A stretch of 64,000 bases of DNA from contig CAMXWV010000002.1 in NCBI GenBank assembly GCA_947252755.1, forward strand, positions 1 through 64,000, read 5' to 3'. Positions 1 through 7,564 of this stretch are shown piece by piece (positions within the stretch are counted from its first letter, which is position 1; the number at the start of each line of letters is the position of its first letter). The stretch is from an uncultured Dermabacter sp. (GTDB lineage: Bacteria > Actinomycetota > Actinomycetes > Actinomycetales > Dermabacteraceae). Below the pieces are notes generated by a model. It did not search any database. It had not been told where the DNA came from and worked only from the letters and a program-made list of their open reading frames with translations. Position numbers and translations under genes: made by a program.

Positions 1-50
1 GCAACCTACGGTTTTGGAGACCGTTGCGCTACCAATTGCGCCACTGCCCT
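1..50 (-). tRNA. tRNA-Trp (CCA), 3' end cut by window edge
   Basis: Read on the minus strand, positions 50 to 1 give the acceptor 5' strand AGGGCAG, a D-arm and an anticodon stem-loop with loop CTCCAAA, so the anticodon is CCA (tryptophan). The variable region begins before the sequence leaves the window, so the T-arm and 3' acceptor strand are missing. In many actinobacteria tRNA-Trp lies just before secE-nusG; if so here, those genes would lie to the left of the window. Confidence 0.9.
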
Positions 51-355
51 GTGCTCACTGCCATGAGGCCATGAGCCGGCCGCCGAAGCGACCGGCATCC
101 ATCCTAACCTCTTGCCGACCGTCTCCGTCGAATCGCGCACCAGAGTGTGACCAAGCCTGCAGCAAACCGCAGCGCCGGCAACCACGCGCATTGCCGGCCA
201 CTTCCCCGACGCGCTACCGCGATCTGCCGGATGCCTCCCACCCGAATCTGGAAGGATTGCAGCAGAGCCGGGTGTTCCCGGCCCGACTATCCGCTCCGGC
301 CATGCCGTCCGCTCCGGTCCGGCCGGTGATGCACTCCAGCGAAAGGTGCCCGTCC
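51..355. other. Intergenic region between tRNA-Trp and aminotransferase
   Basis: About 300 bases with no convincing gene. The aminotransferase frame stays open back to position 14, but the upstream translation is low-complexity Pro/Ser/Arg and overlaps the tRNA, so it is unlikely to be translated. Two short direct copies of gtccgctccgg occur near 308-325. No strong promoter was recognised. Confidence 0.5.
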
Positions 356-1558
356 ATGACCTCCCCTCAGCGCCGCCTCTCCCAGCGAATCGGCTCAATC
401 GCCGAATCCGCCACCCTTGCCGTGGATGCAAAGGCGAAGGCGCTCAAGGCGGCCGGTCGGCCGGTCATCGGCTTCGGCGCCGGCGAGCCGGACTTCCCCA
501 CCCCGCCGCATATCGTGGAGGCCGCCCAGGCCGCTGCCGCGGACCCGGCTATGCACCGCTACTCCCCCGCCGCCGGGCTGCCTGCCCTGCGCGAAGCCGT
601 GGCCGACGCTACCTCTCGCACCAGCGGCCTCACCGTGGACCCGAGCCAGACTCTGATCACCAACGGCGGAAAGCAGGCTGTGTACCAGGCGTTCGCGGCA
701 CTGCTCGACCCGGGCGATGAGGTGCTGCTGCCAGCACCGTTTTGGACCACCTACCCGGAGGCGATCGCGCTCGCCGGCGGCACCGCCGTGTCCGTATTCG
801 CGGGCGCTGACCAGGACTATCTGCCCACGATCGAGCAGTTGGAGGCTGCCCGCACACCAAGCACGAAGGCGGTTCTGCTGTGCTCCCCCTCCAACCCCAC
901 CGGGTCCGTGATGACCCGGGAGCAGATCACACAGTTCGGCCGGTGGGCGCTGGAGCACGGCCTCTGGGTGATCTCCGATGAGATCTACCAGCACCTCACC
1001 TACGACGGCGCCGAATTCGTCTCCGTTCTGGACGCGGTGCCGGAGCTTGCGGAGCAGACCGTGCTGCTCAATGGAGTGGCAAAAACCTTCGCCATGACCG
1101 GGTGGCGCGTGGGCTGGATGGTGGGCCCGAAGGACATCATCACCGGCGCCGCGAACCTGCAGTCCCACCTCACCTCGAACGTGTGCAATGTGGCACAGAA
1201 GGCGGCGCTGGAGGCGATCACCGGCCCGATGGACAGTGTGGAGGAGATGAAGCGGGCTTTCGACCGGCGCCGTCGCACCATCGTGGACATGCTCAGCGCC
1301 ATCCCCGGTTTCCGCGTGCCCACCCCGCGGGGTGCGTTCTACGCGTTTCCCGATGTCACCGAGCTGATCGGCCGCACGCTCCACGGACGGGCCATCACCA
1401 GCTCCGCTGATCTGGCCACCCTCATCCTTGAGGAGGCGGAGGTGGCTGCAGTGCCTGGGGAGGCGTTCGACGCGCCCGGGCATCTGCGGTTCAGCTACGC
1501 CCTCAGCGATGCTGACCTCGCCGAAGGGATCGGACGGATCCAGAAGCTGCTGGCGTGA
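356..1558 (+). CDS. Aspartate aminotransferase-type PLP enzyme
   Basis: A class I/II pyridoxal-phosphate aminotransferase of 400 residues, the usual family length, probably moving the amino group between aspartate (or a related amino acid) and 2-oxoglutarate in the cytoplasm. Seen in the sequence: an N-terminal FGAGEPDFPTP block, SPSNPTG, the SDEIYQHL segment, and the Schiff-base lysine at K243 in NGVAKTFAMTGWRVGW. The ATG at 356 is chosen because a GAAAGG-like ribosome site lies upstream and homologues begin near this point, although the frame is open further 5'. Its stop overlaps the adenosine deaminase GTG start (GTGA), so the two are translationally coupled. Exact substrate preference cannot be read from sequence. 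Confidence 0.9.
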   Translation: MTSPQRRLSQRIGSIAESATLAVDAKAKALKAAGRPVIGFGAGEPDFPTPPHIVEAAQAAAADPAMHRYSPAAGLPALREAVADATSRTSGLTVDPSQTLITNGGKQAVYQAFAALLDPGDEVLLPAPFWTTYPEAIALAGGTAVSVFAGADQDYLPTIEQLEAARTPSTKAVLLCSPSNPTGSVMTREQITQFGRWALEHGLWVISDEIYQHLTYDGAEFVSVLDAVPELAEQTVLLNGVAKTFAMTGWRVGWMVGPKDIITGAANLQSHLTSNVCNVAQKAALEAITGPMDSVEEMKRAFDRRRRTIVDMLSAIPGFRVPTPRGAFYAFPDVTELIGRTLHGRAITSSADLATLILEEAEVAAVPGEAFDAPGHLRFSYALSDADLAEGIGRIQKLLA

Positions 1559-2592
1559 GCGCCTCCGCGGGCGGCGCTGGCACACGGGATCTTCGCGCCC
1601 TGCCCAAAGCCCACCTGCACCTGCATTTCACGGGGTCAATGCGGCCTTCCACCCTGCGGGAGCTCGCCGCTGAGCGGCGCCTGCGGCTGCCGAGTGCGCT
1701 GACCAGCGGGGAGGCATTGCGGGTGGAGCCGAATGCCCGCGGCTGGTTCCGCTTCCAGCGGTTCTATGACACGGCCCGCCGCGTGGTGGATTCAGAGCAG
1801 GTGATGCGGCGCCTGCTGCGCGAAGCCGCGATGGACGATGTGATCGAAGGCTCGGTTCGCTTGGAGCTGCAGATCGACCCCACCAGCTATGCCCCCTTCG
1901 TGGGCGGGCTGACACCGGCGCTGGAGATCATTCTGGATGAGGCAGCCGCGATCGAGCAGGACCTCGGCATCTCCCTGGGCATCATCGTGGCTGCCTCGCG
2001 GATGCGGCATCCGCTGGATGCCCGAACGCTCGCGCGACTGGCCGTGAAGTATGCCGGGCCGGTGGTGGGCTTCGGCCTGTCCAACGATGAGCGGCGTGGG
2101 GACACCGCTGAGTTCGCCGCTGCGTTCCGCATTGCCCGCGCGGGCGGGCTCGCCGGGGTGCCGCACGGAGGCGAGCTGCTCGGACCGACGCATATCAGCG
2201 AGGTGCTGGCCCACCTGAGCCCTGCGCGGCTCGGGCACGGAGTCCGCTCAGCTGAGGATCCGCGACTGCTGGAACGCCTGGTGGATTCCAGCGTGGCGCT
2301 GGAAGTGTGCCCGGGCTCGAACGTGTCCCTCGGGGTGTATGCCAACGAGTCCAATGTTCCGCTGCGCACGCTGATGAAGGCGGGCGCAGAGATCGCACTC
2401 AGCGCGGATGACCCGCTGCTGTTCGGCTCCCGCCTACTGGATCAGTATGAGACAGCGCGCGCGAACGGCTTCACCGACAAGGAGCTCGCGCACCTGGCGG
2501 CAAGCTCAATCCGCGCATCACTGATGAGCGAAGGGCTGAAGCAGACGCATCTGGCGGGGGTGCGCACCTGGCTGGACGCGCCCGCTGCCTGA
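1555..2592 (+). CDS. add: Adenosine deaminase family protein
   Basis: A 345-residue amidohydrolase-superfamily deaminase, expected to convert adenosine (or a related purine) to the inosine form in purine salvage. The zinc-site motifs occur in order: HLHLH near residues 20-24 (H22 and H24 as ligands), HGGE at 206-209, RLGHG around 227-231, LEVCPGSN near 251-258 and SADDP at 286-289. Two differ from classical Add: HGGE in place of HAGE, and SADDP where TDDP is common, so a related substrate such as adenine or another nucleoside is possible. Starts with GTG overlapping the aminotransferase stop. The pair probably forms an operon. Confidence 0.85.
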   Translation: MSASAGGAGTRDLRALPKAHLHLHFTGSMRPSTLRELAAERRLRLPSALTSGEALRVEPNARGWFRFQRFYDTARRVVDSEQVMRRLLREAAMDDVIEGSVRLELQIDPTSYAPFVGGLTPALEIILDEAAAIEQDLGISLGIIVAASRMRHPLDARTLARLAVKYAGPVVGFGLSNDERRGDTAEFAAAFRIARAGGLAGVPHGGELLGPTHISEVLAHLSPARLGHGVRSAEDPRLLERLVDSSVALEVCPGSNVSLGVYANESNVPLRTLMKAGAEIALSADDPLLFGSRLLDQYETARANGFTDKELAHLAASSIRASLMSEGLKQTHLAGVRTWLDAPAA

Positions 2593-2602
2593 AGCGGTCG
2601 CG

Positions 2603-3808
2603 TCAGCTGTCCCGACCTGCGCCCGTGCTCGGCAGCGCCAGGAATGACTGCGGAGCAGCGAACCCGCGCTCAGCGAACGCCTCCTCGATCGCGCGTGCCA
2701 CATGCTCAGCCTGATCGGCTTCCACCAGCGCAATAGTGCTGCCGCCGAAGCCGCCGCCGGTCATGCGGGCACCGTGGGCACCGGCATTTCGCGCTGCCTC
2801 AACGGCCGCATCGAGCTCAGGAACGGTCACCTCGAAGTCATCCCGCAGGGAGGTGTGCGAGGCGTTCATCAGCTCACCGAGCTCCGCCACATGCTCACGG
2901 ACCGTCCCCGCCTCCAGCAGGTCAGCAAACGCCCGGGTACGGTGGATTTCGGTGAGCACATGCCGGGCCCGCCGCTGGATGAGCGGGTCAGTAATCGCAT
3001 CGGGAGTGAGCCCTGCCTCACTGGCATCGCGCAGCGTCGGCACCCCGAGAGTGCGTGCGGCTTCCTCGGCCTGGTCGCGCCGCTGCGCGTATTCGCCGCC
3101 CACCAAGCTGTGCGGGGCGTGGGTGTCCGTGATGAGCAGAGCAAGGCCCTGTCCCGCAAGATCCCACGGCACGGATTCGGTGGAAAAGTCACGGCAGTCC
3201 AGCAGCAGGGCGTGCCCGTCGGTGGCAAGGATCGAGGCCGACTGATCCAAACCGCCCGTAGCGGCACCCACGAAATCATTCTCCGCGGCGATGCAGGCGG
3301 TGATCCGCTCATGCGCCGTGGTGCCCAGAGCGAACAGGTCCTCCACGGCAGCGGCCACCGCACATTCCAGAGCAGCGCTGGAAGAGAGGCCCGCGCCAAG
3401 CGGCACCTGACCGTCAATCATGATGTCAAGCCCCGCATCTGCCAAGCTGCCGAGCGCGTCGGTGAGCTGCTCACGCAGTGCCCACACCACGCCCGCAGCG
3501 TAGGCCGCCCAGCCTGCGACCGCGCCCGGCACCGTCTCTGCAACGGGGATCTCCACCTGATCGGTGCTCTGCACGGAGCGCAAACGAAGCAGCCCGGTGT
3601 CTGTGCGGCGAGCCGCCGCGAAGCAGCGGTGTTCGATCGCCATCGGCAGGCAGAGCCCGTCCTGGTAGTCCACGTGTTCGCCGATGATGTTCACGCGGCC
3701 GGGCGCGGAGAAGACGCCGTCGGGTTCGCTGCCGAAGGACTCGGTGAAGGCGCGGTGCGCGTCGGCGGCAGCGGCAGAACGCTGAGGGGCAAGTGCCAGA
3801 GCGGTCAT
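2603..3808 (-). CDS. galK: Galactokinase
   Basis: A GHMP-family kinase of 401 residues that phosphorylates galactose to galactose-1-phosphate in the Leloir pathway. The galactokinase signature GRVNIIGEHVDY is at residues 37-48, the glycine/serine-rich ATP motif PLGAGLSSSAAL at 136-147, and the C-terminal GARMTGGGFGGS motif near 350-360. ATG at 3808 has AAGGAG upstream and overlaps the stop of the ThrE-like gene by ATGA. No galT or galE lies next to it. It ends 11 bases from the convergent adenosine deaminase gene. Confidence 0.95.
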   Translation of the reverse strand: MTALALAPQRSAAAADAHRAFTESFGSEPDGVFSAPGRVNIIGEHVDYQDGLCLPMAIEHRCFAAARRTDTGLLRLRSVQSTDQVEIPVAETVPGAVAGWAAYAAGVVWALREQLTDALGSLADAGLDIMIDGQVPLGAGLSSSAALECAVAAAVEDLFALGTTAHERITACIAAENDFVGAATGGLDQSASILATDGHALLLDCRDFSTESVPWDLAGQGLALLITDTHAPHSLVGGEYAQRRDQAEEAARTLGVPTLRDASEAGLTPDAITDPLIQRRARHVLTEIHRTRAFADLLEAGTVREHVAELGELMNASHTSLRDDFEVTVPELDAAVEAARNAGAHGARMTGGGFGGSTIALVEADQAEHVARAIEEAFAERGFAAPQSFLALPSTGAGRDS

Positions 3809-5286
3809 CGGGAATCTCCTTCTGGGGCGGATTCAGAATCAGTGGACGAGGAGTCCGGCAGGGGTATCGGGCCGGATGGGGCGCGGGCGGCTACCGTGGG
3901 GTCGGTCTCTCCCGGCTCCAGCTGCACCACCGGGATCGCCTGAGTCATGGCGGCAGGGCGGCGACGGCGAGAAGAGAGCATGCGTCGGCGGCGGTTGGTG
4001 GCGAAGGGGGCGGCGAGCACCGGAACGAAGCGACTGGAGGCAACCTGGCCCACAGCCATCAGCCACACCATGAAGAACTGGCCGAAGATCACGCCGGCGC
4101 TGATCGACACCGCGATCGACGCGGCCGTGAACAGGGTGACCGCTCCCGCCTCCGGGGCTTCGCTCAGCTCCAGCAGTCCACGGTAGATGGTGGAGCCGGG
4201 CATCAACGGGATGATCCCGCCCACCACCAGGGTGGTCACAGCTGTGCGCAACACCGGGGCAGCCGCCACGGCGAAACATCCCGCCACGAAAGCGGTCACC
4301 CCCACCGCCCACGGGCGCTCCACGCCCGCCTGGCCGAGCGCAAACGCGATAACGGAGCTGAACGTGGCCAGCAGCGCCGCCACGGCGAGGTTCCGGCGGG
4401 GCATCTGCACCCCAACCGCGTAACCGAAGCCCATCACCGCACCAGCCACTGCGACCATCACCACACTCAGCAGCGTGCCGGGCAGACGCGCACTGACGGT
4501 GATGTCTACACCGAGCCACGCAGCAAAGACCAGACCGGCACGCACACCGATCACAATGCCGATGGTCAGCATGACAGCTTCAAGCACGCGCGCGGAGGCA
4601 GTGATGTACCAGCCGGTGATCGCATCCTGCATCGCACCGATCGACGTGAGACCGGCCAGCAGCATGATGATGCACGCCACCACCACGATGGACGAGTTTG
4701 TGGACGGGTCGATCAGATGCGCCAGAATCGCCATCAGCACGGAGAGGAAGCCGCCGAACATCTGGATGAAGAAGGACGGCAAACCGGCGCGCCCCAACAC
4801 GATGAACATGTTGTGGATCATGGCCGCAGCGATCGCGGCGAACAGCATGACAAGAGTGCTCGCGCCGAAGCCGAGCGCGGCGGCGCCGCCCATGATCCCC
4901 CAGCCGGCGGTGGTGATCCAGCGAGAGTAGAGGGGACCGGCTCCCTGGAGGCGGCCAGCAGCGGCAGACGCGTCCGCCAGGGACAGTTCGCCCTGAATAT
5001 ACTGACTGGTGATCCGCTCCGCCTCATCGAGTTTCGCGAAGTCGAGGTCCTGTCCGGACACGGCGCGGATCCTTGTGAACGGCGCGGCCTCCTCGTCGGG
5101 GAGGTAGCTCACGCTCAGCTCGTTGAAGGTGACCTGCACGGACACATCGCGGATGCCGGATGACGCAGTCAGGCGCAGCATCGTTGCCGTCACATCCGCG
5201 GCGGCGGCCCCGCTGGCCAGCATGATCTCGCCGATCTGCATCGACAGATCGAACACGTCATGCAGGCGGGCGCGGGTTGTGCTCAC
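3805..5286 (-). CDS. ThrE-type threonine/serine exporter family membrane protein
   Basis: A 493-residue protein with a cytoplasmic N-terminal domain (about residues 1-140, including FNELSVSYLP) followed by about ten hydrophobic segments. This is the layout of the ThrE family, which exports threonine and serine and combines a DUF1212-like part with a DUF3815-like part. The C-terminal tail of about 70 residues is polar and rich in Arg, Ser and Glu. Start is GTG at 5286. Stop overlaps the galactokinase start, so both are probably on one mRNA. A functional link between amino-acid export and galactose use is not obvious. Confidence 0.85.
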   Translation of the reverse strand: MSTTRARLHDVFDLSMQIGEIMLASGAAAADVTATMLRLTASSGIRDVSVQVTFNELSVSYLPDEEAAPFTRIRAVSGQDLDFAKLDEAERITSQYIQGELSLADASAAAGRLQGAGPLYSRWITTAGWGIMGGAAALGFGASTLVMLFAAIAAAMIHNMFIVLGRAGLPSFFIQMFGGFLSVLMAILAHLIDPSTNSSIVVVACIIMLLAGLTSIGAMQDAITGWYITASARVLEAVMLTIGIVIGVRAGLVFAAWLGVDITVSARLPGTLLSVVMVAVAGAVMGFGYAVGVQMPRRNLAVAALLATFSSVIAFALGQAGVERPWAVGVTAFVAGCFAVAAAPVLRTAVTTLVVGGIIPLMPGSTIYRGLLELSEAPEAGAVTLFTAASIAVSISAGVIFGQFFMVWLMAVGQVASSRFVPVLAAPFATNRRRRMLSSRRRRPAAMTQAIPVVQLEPGETDPTVAARAPSGPIPLPDSSSTDSESAPEGDSR

Positions 5287-5322
5287 GCCCCGATCTTGTC
5301 ATATCGACCAGGAGGAACGCTC

Positions 5323-5910
5323 ATGCCCGCACCGTCCCAGGGACCGAAGGATGCGCTCGACAAGCTGCTGCGCGGCAACCGGCGCTTCGCAACGGGCGAC
5401 CCGGTCCATCCACGGCAGGCCCCGGACCACCGACAGATCCTCACACAGGCGCAGAAGCCGTTCGCGTGCGTGCTCGGCTGCTCGGATTCGCGGGCAAGCG
5501 TTGAGCTGCTGTTCGACCAGGGCTTCGGGGACCTCTTTGTGATCCGCAACGCCGGCCATGTGCTAGGCGAATCCGTCAAGGCATCCATCGAGTACGCCGT
5601 GAACGTGCTGAACGTGGACATTGTGTTCGTGCTGGGGCATGAGGACTGCGGAGCGATCAAGGCCACGCTCAATGCGATCGCCGGCGGCGACCGCCTGCCC
5701 GGGTCCATGGAGATCCTGGTGGATCGGGTGCGCCCCCACCTGGAGAGCATTGACGATCCCCTCCCCCCGCGCCGACACGTGGCCGGAACGATGCAGGATC
5801 TGGAATCGGAGTCGGAGATCGTACGCAGCGCCGTTGCTGAGGGTCGACTGGTGCTCGCCGGCGGCTTCTACCACTTGGATACGGGCCTAGTGGAGGTCGT
5901 GGAGCGCTGA
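5323..5910 (+). CDS. Beta-class carbonic anhydrase
   Basis: A 195-residue zinc enzyme interconverting CO2 and bicarbonate. The beta-class signature is complete: C53-S-D-S-R57 and H106-x2-C109, giving two cysteines and one histidine for zinc plus the Asp/Arg dyad. A GGAGG ribosome site precedes the ATG at 5323; the upstream in-frame codons have no such site. Divergent from the ThrE-like gene with 36 bases between starts. Converges on DUF3017. Confidence 0.95.
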   Translation: MPAPSQGPKDALDKLLRGNRRFATGDPVHPRQAPDHRQILTQAQKPFACVLGCSDSRASVELLFDQGFGDLFVIRNAGHVLGESVKASIEYAVNVLNVDIVFVLGHEDCGAIKATLNAIAGGDRLPGSMEILVDRVRPHLESIDDPLPPRRHVAGTMQDLESESEIVRSAVAEGRLVLAGGFYHLDTGLVEVVER

Positions 5911-5926
5911 AGCGGGCCGGACGCGT

Positions 5927-5980
5927 CGGGAGGGCGGGAAGCTGCGGCGGACCGAACTCACCGGGAAGGCGGGGAGCTGC
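5927..5980. repeat. Near-identical 19-bp direct repeat, 35 bp apart
   Basis: The sequence cgggagggcgggaagctgc at 5927-5945 recurs with two changes as cgggaaggcggggagctgc at 5962-5980. It lies in the 136-base gap between the convergent carbonic anhydrase and DUF3017 genes. No function is evident; it matches a wider pattern of short tandem duplications in gaps of this window. Confidence 0.6.
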
Positions 5981-6046
5981 ATCCAGGTCAGACACGCGCC
6001 TCAACGCGTCACGCGGAGGCTCCGGGAGAGCAGGGCGCTGTAGCCC

Positions 6047-6331
6047 TCAGAGGTTCGGTGACGCAGACAGCAGAGCCAGGCCAAGGCTCAGCAGCAGCAG
6101 GATCGCAACGTCGATCCAGCGGGGCCGCACAATCAGCGCTCCAAGCCGCTCAGCGGGCATCACCGCCCGGAGAATCGCCGTGACAGCCATCAGGCCGGCC
6201 AGGCAGTAGCCGCCCGTGGGCACGTTCACCAGCACAGCCACTGTCACGGTTCCGGCCAGGCCCAGCAGCACCAGCAGCAGCAGAAACTGCCGGTTCAGGC
6301 CGGCTTGAAACGACGCGGGGTTGCGATTCAC
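6047..6331 (-). CDS. DUF3017 membrane protein
   Basis: A small protein of 94 residues if it starts at GTG 6331. After a short polar N-terminus there are three hydrophobic segments (about residues 14-32, 34-52 and 68-90) separated by Arg-containing loops, the usual DUF3017 form. This family is found in actinobacteria close to purine and one-carbon genes such as purH, which is nearby here. The frame stays open upstream, but that stretch is made of intergenic repeats and is not protein-like. Function unknown. Confidence 0.7.
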   Translation of the reverse strand: MNRNPASFQAGLNRQFLLLLVLLGLAGTVTVAVLVNVPTGGYCLAGLMAVTAILRAVMPAERLGALIVRPRWIDVAILLLLSLGLALLSASPNL

Positions 6332-6392
6332 TCGTCCATCGTAGGCGAACCGTGCTGATTCCTGTGGCGGCGCCGGGCTGAGCCCCGCGACG

Positions 6393-6512
6393 GCATCGGC
6401 CCTCCGCAGACCGTGAGTTTTGTACGGCACCAGCATCGGCCCTCCGCAGACCGTGAGCTTTGTGCGGCACCAGCATCGGCCCTCCATAGAACGTGAGTTA
6501 TGTGCGCTAAAA
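6393..6512. repeat. Three tandem units of 40 bp
   Basis: Units start at 6393, 6433 and 6473, each beginning gcatcggccctcc. The first two differ at only two positions. The third is more diverged and runs into the palindrome at 6490-6540. Each unit carries a version of the half-site ACGTGAGTTNTGTNCGG. The array lies between ppk2 and DUF3017, both on the minus strand. Confidence 0.9.
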
Positions 6513-6540
6513 CGCAGAAATAGCGCACATAACTCACGTT
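6490..6540. repeat. Perfect 20-bp inverted repeat with 11-nt loop
   Basis: The left arm AACGTGAGTTATGTGCGCTA (6490-6509) is exactly complementary to 6521-6540, with loop aaacgcagaaa. The stem is AT-richer than the surroundings. It sits 86 bases past the ppk2 stop codon on the minus strand, so it could act as a terminator, or it may be a dispersed palindromic (REP-like) element whose half-sites seeded the neighbouring 40-bp units. Confidence 0.9.
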
Positions 6541-6625
6541 TTCGGGCCGGGGAGGGCCCGGGCGCTGCAGGAGGGGCCGGAGGGACCGTCGGGCCGAAGG
6601 CGCCCGGGCTCAAACGCGGCGGCGA

Positions 6626-7531
6626 CTATTCGTCGGCCACCTCTTCCTTGCCGCGCATCACGAGCAGCGGATCCGGCTCGCCCACCACGTCATGGTCCTT
6701 GCCCTCGTACTCGAACCGGGACAGGTAATAGCGCATGGCGTTGAGGCGGGCGCGCTTCTTGTCATTGGAGCGGATGATCGTCCACGGCGCGTAGCGTTTA
6801 TCCGTCCGCTTGAACATCTCCTCCTTCGCCGCTCCGTACGCCTCCCAGCGGTCCAGGGACTCAAGGTCCATTGGAGACAGCTTCCACTGGCGAACCGGGT
6901 CCAGCTGACGGATGGCGAAGCGGGTGCGCTGCTCCTTCTGAGACACGGAGAACCAGAACTTCACCAGGTGGATGCCGGAGTCCACGAGCATCCGCTCGAA
7001 CTGCGGCGCCTGGTTCATGAACACTTCGTACTCGTTATCGGTGCAGAAGCCCATCACGCGCTCCACCCCGGCCCGGTTGTACCAGGAGCGGTCGAACAGC
7101 ACCATCTCACCGTCAGTCGGCAGGTGCTGGATGTAGCGCTGGAAGTACCACTGTCCGCGTTCACGATCACTCGGCTTATTCAGCGCCACCACACGCGCCA
7201 TACGCGGGTTGAGATGCTCGGTGAAGCGTTTGATGGTGCCGCCTTTGCCGGCGGCGTCACGGCCTTCGAAGATGATGACGGACTTCTGGCCGGTGTCCTC
7301 CAACCAGTACTGCAGCTTGAGCAGTTCCACCTGCAGCTTGTACTTCTCCAGCTCGTACTCGTCACGGTCCATGCGCGTGTCGTACGGGTAGCCCTGCTGC
7401 CAGGTGTAGACGGGGTTGCCTTTGGGGTCGATCAGGTCTGGGTCCGGGGACTCGCCGCCGGTGACGGTGTACCCGAGCTCCCGCAGGTGCTCGATGTACT
7501 CCCGCAGGTTTTGGTTGGTGGGGATCTCCAT
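6626..7531 (-). CDS. ppk2: Polyphosphate kinase 2 (PPK2 family)
   Basis: A 301-residue kinase that moves phosphate between polyphosphate and nucleotides. It has the P-loop FEGRDAAGKGG (K96), the Walker B-like VLFDRSWYNRAG (D147, R148) and the expected single-domain PPK2 length. Highly charged helical segments at the C-terminus end in EEVADE. ATG at 7531 is preceded by GGAGGAGA, so the longer TTG-initiated frame is rejected. The purH stop lies 33 bases upstream on the same strand. Whether it favours ADP or GDP cannot be read from sequence. Confidence 0.93.
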   Translation of the reverse strand: MEIPTNQNLREYIEHLRELGYTVTGGESPDPDLIDPKGNPVYTWQQGYPYDTRMDRDEYELEKYKLQVELLKLQYWLEDTGQKSVIIFEGRDAAGKGGTIKRFTEHLNPRMARVVALNKPSDRERGQWYFQRYIQHLPTDGEMVLFDRSWYNRAGVERVMGFCTDNEYEVFMNQAPQFERMLVDSGIHLVKFWFSVSQKEQRTRFAIRQLDPVRQWKLSPMDLESLDRWEAYGAAKEEMFKRTDKRYAPWTIIRSNDKKRARLNAMRYYLSRFEYEGKDHDVVGEPDPLLVMRGKEEVADE

Positions 7532-7564
7532 GGCTCTCCTCCGAGTGGGATCAGCGGGCAACGG

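Noticed and set aside
395..1585. 396-codon minus-strand open frame
   Set aside because: Antisense to the aminotransferase; no recognisable domain.
6393..6512. CRISPR array
   Set aside because: The 40-bp units are directly adjacent with no unique spacers and no cas genes are present; the 17-bp arrays are also adjacent units.
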